From Ignelater luminosus (Eukaryota > Arthropoda > Insecta > Coleoptera > Elateridae), in the NCBI GenBank assembly GCA_011009095.1, contig VTPC01000419.1, positions 6,715 through 70,714 on the forward strand: 64,000 nucleotides of DNA, read 5' to 3'. Within the stretch, counting starts at the first letter, position 1. Every line of letters starts with the position of its first letter. Below, in pieces: positions 35,606-50,600 of this stretch. The translations under genes were made by a program, and so were the position numbers. The notes under the pieces are model-generated. The model saw only the letters and a list, made by a program, of their open reading frames with translations. It made no database searches and was not told the origin of the DNA.

Positions 35606-38600
35606 CTAAAAAGAGAAAAAAAGGGGTATTGTACGTATTATTACAGTAACTTGTTATTACATTAAAAGAGACGATTGCGAACGTAGCGGTTATTTTTAAA
35701 AATAAAATGGTTTTAGACAATCAAACAAAGTTGTTTACGTAAAGGCACGTAATTCGTGCAATTAAAATTACACTTTGGGTTATGTAGTTAGAATAACGGT
35801 CTTTTAGTGTAAAATAAAAACGAAAACAAGTTTGAGGCAGTTTGTTACGCAATATAGTAATTACCTTGTTAACAGATTTTGTCGACAAAATTACTTGTCA
35901 CTTATAATAATTGATATATTAAGTTTCACTATTGATTTAAATTAATTTTAACATCTACAAACCTCTAATTAGTACTAATAAACTTTGAAAGAAACAGTGC
36001 TGAATGGTGATTAAATTATAATTAATTATCGGTAGACAGTGTATTCAACAACATTTGGACTAATTGATTAGTCGATGAACAGTAATAATTTACAGCCATG
36101 TCTAATTGGGAATTATTAGTTGGTTTACTGATGCACTGAATGCCAGTTATTATTATCTGGTAAATCCGCAATAACTAATTAGTGTCAATGCTTCACGTGC
36201 TGTTTAATGTATGGTGACGAATGCTCTAAGTTTTTGTACCATTTGTGTAGTCTGAGGTGACAGTTTGTGGAGTAACAATTGGAAGATACCTTTGGTAGCA
36301 AAATATAAAAAAGATATGGTCTGGAAACTATCAATGTTCATTTTATATTAGGAAAGCATTTTCAGAAATAGTTTTCTTGATATGGAAAACAGCAACAAAG
36401 GTATATTTACAACACTTATGAATAATCTTAAAACAAAACAGAACTATACCGTGCAAAATAAAAAGTAAATACAAATGTGAAAAGGAGTAGTAGCGATCGG
36501 TGATTTCTTATTACGGAAGGGCAACATAAAAAAGGTGACAATTATTCAGTATTAATATGTACACTATAATTGGACATTCCGGTGCTATAATTTAGTTTCT
36601 TAGAACCAGACAAACAACTTCTTAGGGAACATGTGCAAAAACTCGCACTTTTCACCATAACCATGTTACAACGACTGAGGTCAAAATAGTTTTTCCTTTC
36701 CTTTCTCTTAGATTTCTTAAATCAAGCCTCTCTGAAAACATATTTTGGTTATATTCGAGAGGATTTCGTACGGAAATTCTCTTACGCATCAAATGTATTT
36801 ATACCTGCAATTTGCTCTAAAACGTTTGATTTACAATGACTGCATTTTATTCAATCACTTTAAATGGTATACTGTGTACAGTTTAATTTTTTTTCTAATT
36901 TTCTCTTAAGAAATGATCGACAAGATCTTTCCAATAAGATTTTCTATATAGAGCGGTCAACAAACGTAAAAGCTGAAATCGCTGTAATCATTTCTAAAGA
37001 TTGCATGTAGATTATGCATAAAACAACTATGAAGAGCCCTGATCCACTCTGAGGCCCTACCATCATCATGTCAATAAGAAAAGCTAATCCGCCCATTCCA
37101 GGGAGTGAGGCGTACAAGTCAGATCTTACCGCGTCCGAAACATTTCCTGAAACCCTTGTCAAATACATACGAGTACATAAACTGCTGCTTACTCTGTGGA
37201 CACTTTGATTAACAAAAATCAAAATTCCATCCTAAGAGGGACAATTTAAGATTTTTATTTGTAAGATAAGCCTGTCTTTTAGATCCTTGGAATTGCATTA
37301 AGAAGTTAAAGGCGTCTTAATATGGTACTAATATTTGTCTATTAATTCAATCAAGTCGAACTGACTAATGGGAAAAAACCGAAGGCACAAGTTTTTTGCT
37401 AGTATCTTATCTAATCATTGCACAATAAGATAGACTTTGTCATTAAATCCAATCATATAAATTGTTGGCCTGGTGGTAACCTCTCTTTCAGTTTACCTTT
37501 GGGTTTTGTAAGCACAGGGATTCCTAGAAAAGGTCTCTAGCCTCGTGTGTAGTCACCACTGCATCTCAATGATTTAGATGTTTTACTTAATTGTCTGACT
37601 GTATCAGAGTTTGCACCTTTCTGGAAGAATATTGTAAACTTTCCCAAGATTGTACATTCTTGCATATTCTGGTTTTCTAGATATATCCCTCTTTCAGAGG
37701 TTTGGGTGTGTCTATACGAAATCCATTTGTATTTATCTGTTTTTCTTCACACTATTTTTTTTAGATGAAGTAATTAGACAGTGTTTTCTTTGCAGCTTTA
37801 ACTGATTCCCGTCTGCATTGATTATCTTGTAGGTGAACAAAGACAATAGTTTACCACGAACAATTTGGCATGTGCTTATTTCTTGGACTTTTTTCTGAAG
37901 CAGACCACCACGCTGAGCGCGGTTTGTGGTGTTGATATCGTAGTGACTGGCTAGGTAATGCTCAGTGGAGTGTGGTTCACAATTTAGTTATTAATTTTGT
38001 CTGCATTACTTATTCTGCTTGTCTAGAGATATAACTAACTTCTTGATATGCTGTTAATTCTTAAGTTCTACATTCAGCACGGCGTGATCAAAAATCTTGT
38101 ACATACAGTATACCTTAGTACTCTACTATAGATCCTACAAATTATTGTCATCAATACGTCAATATTTTATCCGAGGAAGAGGAGACATTATTGTTCAGTA
38201 TGACCATAGATAAATTAATTTCTCTATGGATATACATACTGTACATAGTATCAATGGCAAGCTAAATTGAGACCATACGTCATAGTGAGGTCAGACATGC
38301 GAACACATTCGAAATTATTTAAGAATTTAGCTAATACCTGTATATAAGAAGAAAGAACAGCTGCTCAAGTTTAAGGGTAGAATTATGTCAAGAAATATTC
38401 ATTTATTTAAGTTCTGTAATTCTGTATTTAGTTATCACACCTAATTTTATTTATTTATTTACATCAAATAAATTAATAAATTAATAAAAATTACATACAA
38501 ATCCACATAACACTATGATAATTACAACTTGATCACTCTGTATTAAAAAAAAATTAGTCTAAAATCTTATAATAATTCCTTAAGTCCTGGGATTGAAGTT

Positions 38601-41600
38601 TACTACTACAAAATTTTATTTAATAATTCTGTGCAACTTTTATTAGTAAAAAAAAACTCTATCGTCCGATTGCAGACCATTAGAACACCCAGTATATTCA
38701 ATTTTAAAGTGAATTGTCAAAAGTAGCGTAATAACCTAAAGTTTAATAATGAAACATATCTGATATACAAAAAGCACAAATTTCGAAGTTTCAAGACTCG
38801 TACAACGGCCCTTGTCTTTACCTACTTATTATCAACAAAACTTTTGCAATAAAACTTCAAGGAAAGTTTTGTAACCACTGAGACCTTATTTAGATTTTTA
38901 TTTAAAATTTATATTAATTTAGAATCTACATAAATTCTGTCAAGTAAAAAATTCGACAAGCTTACAGAAAAAGTACAGAATTTTCTTATAACTAAATAGG
39001 TTTACGTTTAAGCAATGAACTGTAAAAATGTTTTCTGGCAGTAAAATTGAAAAATTGGCTAATTTATCTTTAGGGCAATTTGGGGTGATCATTAAATATT
39101 TGCCATTCCCTATTTCAGAATTTAAATATTTCTTGACCTTTAATCCTAACCTTAGAACTATTAGTAGTAACAGCTTAATTTTCCTAATTCTTGACCCTCA
39201 GTTTAGCTTCCCTCTAAGGAAGCAAATATTTTGTCCAAAGTAGCCAATTACTATGCACTCTGCATTTTGCAAATTTCATTTCTTCTATTATATTTTGATA
39301 CAGAGTAAATAATAAACATCACTCAAAAATAGTTTTCAATATAAATTAAGCTTTAATGTTTTTTATCACAACAAAGATGCTGGAGTCGCGATCTATTTTA
39401 AGAGTTCTGATCTAGCGCTTCTTTTATGTTTAGTGTCCTTGCGTGATGCACGCAGTGCACATTCTTTGAAGCGTCTACGTTAGTAAGGGTATAATAACTA
39501 ACTACAGTCTCCTTTGATGAAAGGAACCTGAAAAAGGTTTATCGATACTGAATTGCTCTATGTATTATATTAATCAGTTCCATTTTATTTGTCAGATTTC
39601 AATACAATGCATGTTTTTTGCCTCTTGATATTCTCATTTTATAAAAAAATTTTCAGTTTGTTTTCAATTTTTTCTGTACTACTTTAATATTTCTCTACGT
39701 TCTGTTGATTTATTGCTTCATATATCGTTAGTTTGTTATATCTACTCTAGGGTATTCAGGTCTATACTATATGGTTTCCAAATCTCTCTAGGTTGATATC
39801 TCGTGGAATTTTTTTTTTCTTTTTTCTTCTCCATTTCACTTGTTACCTTTACCATCCTAGTCTTGTTCATTTTTATTCACTTGCCTATCTTTTTTCTTTG
39901 CCCAACTAACCATCAACTCTCAAAGTTGTTCTTTCTTATATATGCTTTGCTTTTATATCTGCCTTTTTTGTCTTGATTTGCTAGAAATTTTACACAAAAA
40001 CGAGTTATACATGAAGCAAGAAGATAAGAAATCAAGGGATACCAAAAAATAAGGACAAACCAGTACGGTAGCTCAAAATGCAAACTATATCAAAAGCAAA
40101 ACTTTTCTGGTTGGAAGGAGGAAAAAAAGATGACCGTAATGATCAGCTCAAATATCTTACTGATTCACAATGATTTAGTTGTGTATTGGGATATTGTAAA
40201 ACGAACAACCGTCCCAGATTGACCAAGAGTCAAAGACTAGTCTGTCTAGGATGTTATAGTAGCAATGCTGGGTTATGAATTGGAAAAGGAATAAATACAG
40301 ACCACAGTAGGTTAATTTAGTTTGTGGAAAAAGTACTATTTTTGGCACTTACAAGGTAATCTAAAGCACTGCTTAAACTTGTACAAAAAGTACTGTCTCA
40401 TTATTCTATCCGAGAACTAGTAGAAAAAACGGGACATATGAATTTCCAACAGGGCTTGATTGTCTTTTATACAAATCAATTTTGTATGAGTATAGGCAAA
40501 CCTCTGAACAGAGGAATACATATATCTAGAAAACCAAGGCGATGAAAAAGAACATTTACATCAGCACTAGAAGCAATCTGCTTTCTTAGAGCAAACGATT
40601 ATTTAAGAGTCGATAGTGCAGTAAGAGTTACACACGAAACCAAGGCTTATATAACCAATAATTCTCAAGACAAGAAATGTGAAGAGAAAACCCAGAGGCC
40701 AGACTAAAGATCATATAACTTAATTTAGCTACCCGGAAAGCTTCGAATTCTTCAACTAGAAACTTAATTAGCCACTGCACAATGGAAAGTCACCTGCTAT
40801 TAATAGACGTACATATCCAAATTACAGAAACGTATTTTTATTTCTTGAGGAAGTGCAAAGTGTATGGAAAGCTAAGGTCTTTTAAACAGCTGCGCTGTAA
40901 AGGAATGTTTTGAGCTCTCTATATTGAAGATTTATGTGCATGACACAATTTTTACTGAGTTAAATTATTTTTCTTTGGAAGTGAAAATAGCACTACACAT
41001 ATCGATAACATAACTGAGAATGAATGATGACAATGAAGTACCTGCCCCTTTCACATATATTGCTTTCGATGTAAAAACTGTCTATAAATTTGTAAGCAAT
41101 CAGCACATCAAGCAGGATAATCTGAAGTAAATATGTTGATTAATCAGATTGTCCAAGACTATCGGCAGAATTTGTTTTTCTCAGATCAGTACAATCGAAG
41201 ATGGTACTAAAGACTTCTTGGTAAAATTAGCTGCGAGGACAAAAAATTTTTAAACTAGAAAATGTCACTATGGATTTAAATAATATAGTCCAGTATATAG
41301 ATAGCCTGAGAGGAGTCCAGATTACATTAAATCCGGCAAAAGATTTTTTTTTCTAGGATTTTTTAGAATAGTGAGTGAAGTGCGAAACTAAGTTTGCGAC
41401 CTCGAAACTTTTGGTGGGCTAAAAACCTCGAGATCTTTGTACTTGTTTCAGTTTTTTGCTTCTAACTCCTAAACGACGCCTCCTACAGAAAATTCTATAC
41501 GTTTCCAAATTAAAGTAGACAAAAGTGTCTACAAAATGCAAAGTTCCACAATTAAAGTAGACAAAACTTCCTGCAAAATTCACTGATCGAAGTCAATTTT

Positions 41601-44600
41601 ATATGACGCTAACCTTTTCCTACAGAACTTTGAAGTTTGATGAAATTTTCCAAAAAATCTTAAAATCCAGGTTTCAGCCTGCTGATACCCAGACGTCGTT
41701 GCTGTAAAATAAGATGCTTGCTGTGGATGGACTGTTTCTCTTTCGTAAAGTTGTGTGGGAAAGAAACCAATCATTTGGTTCTATCTGCAACAAGTACGTG
41801 AGCTATGTCAAAAGGCAATACGGATCAGCAGTAATTGTCATGTTCGATGGCTATACAGGTAATGTGAATCAGCGAGGAGCTAAAATCTCAGAAGGGGTTC
41901 GTCGTTCCACGATAAAGACTTCACCCGATATCATGTTCAATGAGAACACTCCTTGCTGGTTCCCAAGAGAAGTTCTTGGGGAATGAAAGTATTAAGAGTC
42001 TCCTGATTCATATGTTGAAAACTTATTTTGAAGAAGGCTTTGTACAAGTGTTGGAGGTAGCAAAGAACGTGGATGTACTCATTGTTAATACAGTTTTTTC
42101 TCAATCGAACAGTTTTGATAACGTTGTTATAGTCAGTGAAGATGTTGATGTGCTCGTTGTGCTGTTAGAGCTTCCTAATTCCACTAAAAACAATGTACAT
42201 ATGGCAGTGGCGATACATACTTCTCGACCTCATCGTATCAGTAAGACCCTGACTATTTTATATTTGTTCATGCTTTCTCTAATTGCCATGGAAAAACAAA
42301 GCTACGTGCCCTCATTGCAAAAACCCCTGCCTTGAAGGAAGCCGCTTGTGTGTTTTACAGGGCTACTTCATCTACAGCGCAAATCAGCAGAGCAGAAGAG
42401 AAGATTTTCATGACATTGTATGACACTAGAGCAGCCACATTTCAAGGGATCAATGAGCTGAGATACCATCTCTTCGTCATGATGTCCACTAAGGCCAAGT
42501 TCATCTCATCGAGATTGCCACCAACACTAGATGCAGCTGGCAATCACAGCTTCAGAATGTTTTTCCAAGTTTTGTGCTGGCTGGGGAACAGCTTGGACCC
42601 ACTTGAATAGGGTAGGAAAAGAGACTGCCTCGGTCTCATCCCCATTCAAATGAACAAGAAACCGGCACCCTAATCATTGCTGGAAATGGTTTTCTGCAGC
42701 TGCAAGAAAGGGCGCACTTGCCGAAAATCTAGACTGAAGTGTGCTCCAACGTCGCGCCAATAGAAATCGAGGAGGACGTTGACGGGAATGTCACCGAGGC
42801 GAGAGATGTGGATGCCGAAGATTTAGTTGACAAGGAAGGACTGGAAGAGGAAGAACAAGACACAGCAGCCGACGTGGAACCTTAAGGATTTTCAGAAGAA
42901 GAAACTGGGCTTTCAAAACGATTAAACATGTAATTATCACTTTATAAAAGTAATAACGACTTTTTTCAAACTTTTACTATTCGTTTCCTAAAGACCTCAA
43001 AACTATTATTACATAGTATATGTACATTAATACTTCTACAACACTGGTATTGGTCATTCATTATAAAAAATATAACGGGCACCATAAACGATCACAAAGA
43101 AGTCGATATGTGCGAAAACGTGCATTTTAAAATTTTTTGGAAAATTTCATCAAATTTCATATAAGATTGACTTTGATCAGTGCATTTTGTAGGAAATTTT
43201 GTCTACTTTTATTGTGNNNNNNNNNNNNNNNNNNNNNNNNNNNNNNNNNNNNNNNNNNNNNNNNNNNNNNNNNNNNNNNNNNNNNNNNNNNNNNNNNNNN
43301 NNNNNNNNNNNNNNNNNNNNNNNNNNNNNNNNNNNNNNNNNNNNNNNNNNNNNNNNNNNNNNNNNNNNNNNNNNNNNNNNNNNNNNNNNNNNNNNNNNNN
43401 NNNNNNNNNNNNNNNNNNNNNNNNNNNNNNNNNNNNNNNNNNNNNNNNNNNNNNNNNNNNNNNNNNNNNNNNNNNNNNNNNNNNNNNNNNNNNNNNNNNN
43501 NNNNNNNNNNNNNNNNNNNNNNNNNNNNNNNNNNNNNNNNNNNNNNNNNNNNNNNNNNNNNNNNNNNNNNNNNNNNNNNNNNNNNNNNNNNNNNNNNNNN
43601 NNNNNNNNNNNNNNNNAGTCACTCGGAGAGATATTTTATCAAGATAGTATGCAATGTGGTAAATGTTCCTGATGTCTCTTTTGTGAATTATAGATAGGCC
43701 CTATAATTGTAATGGTCATGATTCAAATAGAATTAGAGGTTGTTATACCTACGTCTAAGCGTAGATCGCAAGATTATTACATTTCTGCTAGATATTCACT
43801 TTAGATTGCTATAGAACCTTTTATATTAAAAACTACAAAGTTTAGCAAGTTGATTATAATTTTCTTTATCTAAATACCATACGAAATATTAATTTTATGT
43901 TGTGGAATACCTTGTATTTTTGTAGAATCGGTATCGGTTGCCAGAAGTAATTTACTTTAAAGGGTTTCATTCACGCAGCAACAGTGATTGGAAAATTTAA
44001 AAAAAAAACCAATTCCTTTTACACTCTTTTCTCAGACCTTATCACATCAAATTTAATTTATTACGTATCGGTAGTCAAAGTAAAACTTTCTCTTTGCGTT
44101 TTTAATGTTTCATTAACCGTTGAAAAATATATTACGTTTAGACTCAAAGAGAAAGGAACATGATAAGTCTTTGATGCATTTAGGGTTGTACATTTATTTA
44201 AATTAAATCTCGCTTGATGAATTCAAGATATTTTCTTAAGCAATTTTTATAAATTCAATTTTCTTTTAAAGTTCTGAATAGTTACTTAGAAGTTAATTAA
44301 ATTCTTATCTGGACTTGAAAGATTTAAGTAATTATTCCTAGAAGTTCGGAAATGAGAATGTGTACGGATAATTGAATCATAAAGCCTTAATTTAATTCTA
44401 ACTGAAACTTTTTAGTTAGTAGTCAATATTCTACTTATAGTCAAATTGGTAGCCGAGAAAAAAATACCCAAAGGAAATCATTAATTGAATTGTCTGGAAT
44501 TTCTGCATTTATTTCTTACTGGAGCTGATTTTTTTATTATTACTTTTTCTTTTGTTAACGTTGTTCCAGATGAACATGAAATCATGAAAGTAACACTAAA

Positions 44601-47600
44601 ATCACAATTATTGCAATACGTTCTAATTTTCTTTATTACATTTTCAATAGAAACTATATAAGGAAAACTTTAATAACAAAGCGCACGTCTTACCTTGCGA
44701 AACAAAACTTGTTAGGTGACTTGTCACTACATCGGGGATAGTATTGACTAGAGCCTTTGCTGTTTGAGCAGGGTTCCAAGTGACGGTTCTTTCGTTCCAG
44801 AATCTTTCCCCTGTTGTTATTAAGTAAGTTTCAAGGGCTTTCTGCCTACTTTCTACATCGACTGCATTTTCCACGCTTTTCTCAGTTAGTTCCTGTTCCG
44901 TAGATTCCTTCTCGTTACCTTCTGTTCTTATCAAGCCTATTCCCTTGAAGATTTCAATTGTGCTGCTGTCCACAACAGCTTTTGTTGCTTTAAACACCTG
45001 ACAACAAAAAATATTATCAGTAAAATTTTTTTGGAAACGCTAGCTAGTATTATTTTATCTGTGTTAATTATTATAAAGAAAGTAACTTGGCACTGAAAAG
45101 TTTTAATTCTTGAAATGAGTCTATTCATGAAATTTCTATTTGATAATTAGACATACATAAATCTACTAGAAACTTCAAAAATATTAAAAATTAATCAGAA
45201 AGTAAATAAAATAGATACGCTGACATATGACACACTGTATACCATTTTGACGTACAGTAGGTAATCGTTACTTTTAACAAAAGGTCAAACAATAAATTTT
45301 TGCTTGTAATATAATCGTATTCAGGAATATTAATGTTTTATAAAAACCTCAATTATCTTACGTTTACCAAGCTCTGTGTTTCGTTATTTTTCTTTATTTG
45401 CTGTGAAAGAATGAACGAAAAAGAGTAAATTATGTATTTTTGCTTCACCAACTTTACGTACAAGTCCTTTTAGCCACAATGTTGAACTTCCCTTAAATTA
45501 TTGTTTGTAAAATCCTTCAATGCTTTTCCCTCCTTTATTTAGCACTCGGAGACATTTTGATTCGAGTGTCTCCTTTTAAAATTTCACTTCAAGTGCTTAT
45601 CTAAATATTATTACTGGCAGGTTTTCATGTCAAATACCTTCCTACAGTTCTTATGTATATTACGCCCACATATAAAACTTGGCATAATACAAGCAAAAAC
45701 TTTATTTCCAACAAGATTATACGCATCATCTCGAAGTGTTATTGCGCTACACATGCCCAAGGAATAAGAAAATGAGATGTGAACTAAAATATACAATGTG
45801 TCCCACATTTTGTTTATTATCGGATTGATTTTTATCATTTAGGTAAATTACTATTAACTTTATGAAAACTACTTTACAAATTAATTTATTTAGATCAAAA
45901 CCTCTTGATATTGACCGATACTCTTTCTTTTAATTTTTCCAAACGTGTCAGTGTTGTACGAGGGCGGTTCAGTAAGTACCTGTGTTTGACGACAGAATGC
46001 GTTCCTGAGGGAAGTTGGTGTTATCATCGTGTGCTGCCATCTATCAAACGACGGTATAACAAATTGCAGACTGATTGATAGGTTAGTTTGGATTTGACAG
46101 CCATTTGAGTAAGACGTGTTTCGCGATTTTAGCTAAGATGGAAAAAGAGCAGTATCGTTCGGTAATTCGCTTTCTGTTTTTGGATGGGAAAAAATGCGAG
46201 GAGATAAAAGCAAAGTTGGATGCTGTTTATGGGGACACTTCGCCATCTATGACCACAGTTAGATATTGGTTCAACGAGTTTAAACGTGGGCGAACATCCG
46301 TTTTTGATGAGGAGCGACCAGGACGCCCGGCAGACGTGGTTACCGAGGAAATCATTCAAAAAGTCCACGACATGATTCTCGCTGATCGACGAACGAAAGT
46401 GCGTGAAGTAGCAGAGGCCGTAGGTGTGTCGACCGGAACGGCAATTAATATTTTACATGATAAGTTGGCGATGAAAAAATTGTCGGCGCGATGGGTGCCG
46501 CGATTGCTAACGGTGAACAACAAGCGGATGCGGTTGTTAACTTCGAAGCAGTGTTTGGAGCAATTTAAGCGAAATCCGAAGGAGTTTTTGTTTCGATTTC
46601 ACCGTTGATGAAACCTGAATTCATCATTACACACCAGAAACTAAGCAACAATCAAAACAATGGATTTCTCCCGGTGAATCTGCTCCAAAGAAGGCGAAGA
46701 TGGTTCCATCGGCCGGAAAGGTCATGGCGACGATTTTTTGGGATGCCAACGGCGTCATCCTCATGGATTTTTTTAGAAAAAGGAAGAACGATCACTGGAC
46801 AATACTACAGTGAGTTATTAGACAGCTTCGACAAAAAATTGAAGGAGACACGGCCGCATTTGGCGAAAAAGAAGGTGCTGTTTCACCACGATAACGCACC
46901 AGCACATTCATCCGGAGTTGTCGCCGCCAAACTGCATGAATTGCGTTATGAATTGCTGCCGCACCCCCCGTATTCACCCGATCTGGCTCCCTGCGACTTT
47001 TTCTTGTTTCCTAACATGAAGAAATGGCTCGCGGGAAAAAAATTTAGCTCAAACGAGGAAGTCATCGCCGAGATAGAGGCGTATTTTGAAGAGTTCGACA
47101 AATCCTATTTTTTGGAGGGGTTAAAAAAATGGCAGGAACGTTGGGAGAAGTCTATATTTTTAAAAGGAGACTATGTTAAAAAATAAAAAAAAATTTTGAA
47201 AAAAATTGTGTCTTCATTTCTAACACGGGTACTTATTGAACCGCCCTCGTAAGTTGACAATCTCTATATGTATATATATATATATATATGCATCTTCAGC
47301 AGCTAGTCATTAAAACTTTACGAAATAAGTTTAATCCCTGCAATCGAGGGTTGTGTTCTTATCCAGAAAAACCCTCTATTATTTGCTACCATGTGCCATT
47401 CCTCTTCTTATTCAAATATCCAACTGTTGACTTCACTATGGATACTTGCCTAGCACAGTCGTCATAATACTCAAATTCCTTGAACCTACAAAACTGAATT
47501 TTTAATGGTCCGCAACGAGCATGTTTCCCGACATTCAGAGGGTTTTCGACAAGCTCAGATACAAGGGGCTTCTTGACAAGCTTCTATCTGCCGAGATCTC

Positions 47601-50600
47601 TACCTTATTTGTATTGCTATATTTTTCTGTCTCTACTCTCTACCCACAGAAATTCATGTCATTTTATCTTGCTCAGCAAGTACCCTAAAACGGCCAGATT
47701 CAATCCAACAAATGGACGTCCGCCTAGAACCGTAGGGTTTAAGTTTCCAACTTTAACTTGTCACCTACATCGTATTTATCTTCACTCCTACGACTATGGT
47801 AAGGTAAAACTAGAAGCCGAAGCACTACCTAAACGTAGCCGAAAAGCGCTGCGGCTTACTTTGCAGACTTGATGACGGCATTCTAGACTGTAATTCATTA
47901 TAAAATCTTGATCCGATAAGTAATAGCATTGCTACATGCGGTTGCTATATTCAGACCGAAAGTCTAGACCGTCTTCGTCTGAACCGCTTCTACCTTCCAG
48001 AGAAGTTGTGTTACGTGGCGGAGATTCTTTCAGTAAATGCGTGCCTGAAATTCATGAGTTGTCGATACGTGAGCGAGATGGTAGGAAAAAACAAACAGCA
48101 CTTTATCAAGATCATCCTACTTCTATCTTATCCTACTTGATATCTCTTTCACATGCACTCCTGTCAAACCATCAAGCGACGTAGTCAGCTATCCTCGTCC
48201 CATAGTTGTATTTAAAAGGCCAAATTTTCACTATGGTTTTTCCGTGGTTTTCCTTATTGGTGCAGGCGAATTCCGGAAAAGTATTTTTCAAGAATTCTGC
48301 CGTACATGAAATTAACGGTAAATTCCACCATTATTATTATTATTTTGTCTTTATTGAAGAAGGCAAATATCATAAATGCGAATTATCTGAGGAATAATTC
48401 TGATGCACTTTACAAGCTCTTACATAAAATTCAGTCCGATTTTAAAGTTGACCTGAAGAACTCCAAGAAGATGATTCAAGCACAGGAGATGAACAAAGAC
48501 AATCAGAGTGTAATTGTTCCAGGCCCGAGTCGCTCATGAGTTGCAGTACAGAAGATGTTTTGGCGCCAAACGAATTTTCTAGCTCTTGCTGAAGAATTGC
48601 ACAAATTTTCCAATAAAGTTCTGACACCATGAAATTATTTGCGCAACCACTTAGGCCAAAAAGTGTTTGAAATTAAGTAAATACGGAACGTACTGCTCAA
48701 TACTATCTTCAACAATTAGAATAGCAGCTCAAACCAGTAGTTACTCCTGAAGAAATAAAAACATTTTTCGGTTGAATGCAATTATGGGTTTCAAATATCT
48801 ACAAATACATTTTAATACTTTCAGATGCAAGTGAGATTTGTATGTTGCTTGTTAATTTCCACATTGTCGATTATCTCGGTGTTCCCAAAAGAGCTATGAA
48901 AACTATGAACCATGATTGATTTTGTTTGAAACAGATGCAGAAAAATGAATAGATCACAGATCGGTTTGTATCGAGGAATAAACGGTTACATTTTTAGAAA
49001 GATGGGCTTTACGCCCATTTGTGAAGAACGAAACTAGGCTTGTAAACTTCACAAAGTTTGTATTGATCACATCAGATAATTGATAGTAAAATCATTCCAC
49101 GATAGCTGTATTTAAAAAATTGCATAAATTTCAACTGTAAGGTACAAATACTTCAATACTAAATCAAGCCAAAGAATATACTTTTGAAAACGACAAATAT
49201 ATGGAAAATAGGGACTTAGATCAGGTGATCAGAAGTAAAGAAAAGATATGTTAAAAGACAGTAAATCGGTTTTGATGATATCAAGTTTCTTTAAAGTAAA
49301 ACTAGCTGATTTTGATAGATTTTAGGGCAGTATCGAAGAGAAAATAATCGTTGTAGCTTTTTCAAAGGCTATGAAACCATACAACGAAAAAAGTTGATCT
49401 ATAAAATCAAATGACGGAATGCTATAGATCTTTCTTTAAAAGAGAAAAATAAATGTTCAAAACTATTTTGCGCTTATCTGATTTGGTGATTGTTAACAGC
49501 AATTAGAAATATCACAAATTTTCTGAAGTTTGATCTTGTGGTACAAAGACAACAAAGACGAAGATTCTGTCAAGGAGGAATCTAGCGCTGTAGAATCTTT
49601 ACGAAAAATCGCAAAATCTATTTTGATTCAGGAAGAATCGCAAGATCTATTCCGATTCAGGCATTGTCAAAGGATATGGTGGTTTGAATAATTGGACTAT
49701 GAATGAAGACTTGAAAGGTTCTCTGTGCTTGGTTTGTCGCAGTCCATTTTAAATAAACTAAACTAAATACGTACTTGATAGTTTTGATTAACTTTTTTCT
49801 TAAAGTTGGGTCGTATTCATTTTTAGTCTTAGTCTTTAAGTACCCTTAAAATTCTGGAAGATACCAAATTAAAATTCCAAATACTCATGGGAGCTCAGGA
49901 GGCCCAACAACCCAGGAAAAAGTAAATTTAGAGTTTTTATTCCAAACATTAAGAGTCGTTTAAATAAAAAAAGTTTTACTACTCCTTCTATTTGTACAAC
50001 ACGCACATTACATAGCATATGCTAGCAATAGCAATAAAATACAAATAAGAGAAATATTCATAATTTACTTTTACATTCACTAAAAGTGTCTTTGTACGGT
50101 TATTAATGGAAGTAGAAGAATAGACCAAGTGTGAAAATATTTATTTTCATTCTTTCCTAATGTAATTGTTATTTTTGACACGTTAAATAGTTATTAACCT
50201 ATTAAGCCTGATGCAAAAACTACGCTTAGAATTAGACAAACAGAATACAAGAAATTGAAGTTAAACAGAACATAAACATGCTTAGAAGGTTGTAATAAAT
50301 GCCTCTTGGTGACACATACTACATATACATCGATTCTACAACCAATTTCCCTTTAAACACTACAAAAATATTATATTTGCATATAAATTAACCATCCATA
50401 TAGCTCGCTCTTTCTTTTTTCCACGTAAAACATGAACTAACCGCATGTGGACCTTAGTGAAATGTATGAAAATTGGAAGCACTCTAACCTGCATTTGTAA
50501 ACATGAGATGGAGTCCTTCCGGAAGCAGTTTTGGAGGATATTTCCGAATACAAAATCCCCATATGTTATTACCGCACAAGTTACACAAACTATGACTTTT

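Noticed and set aside
36944..37222. 92-codon hydrophobic minus frame in intron 2
   Set aside because: No family resemblance and no splice signals; AT-rich DNA easily gives hydrophobic frames.
39800..39990. T-rich patch that resembles a LINE RT C terminus on the minus strand
   Set aside because: Only a weak MNKTRMVKVT-like match; not enough to call.
43137..43697. Long open frames across the N run
   Set aside because: They consist of undetermined bases; only the few flanking codons are real.
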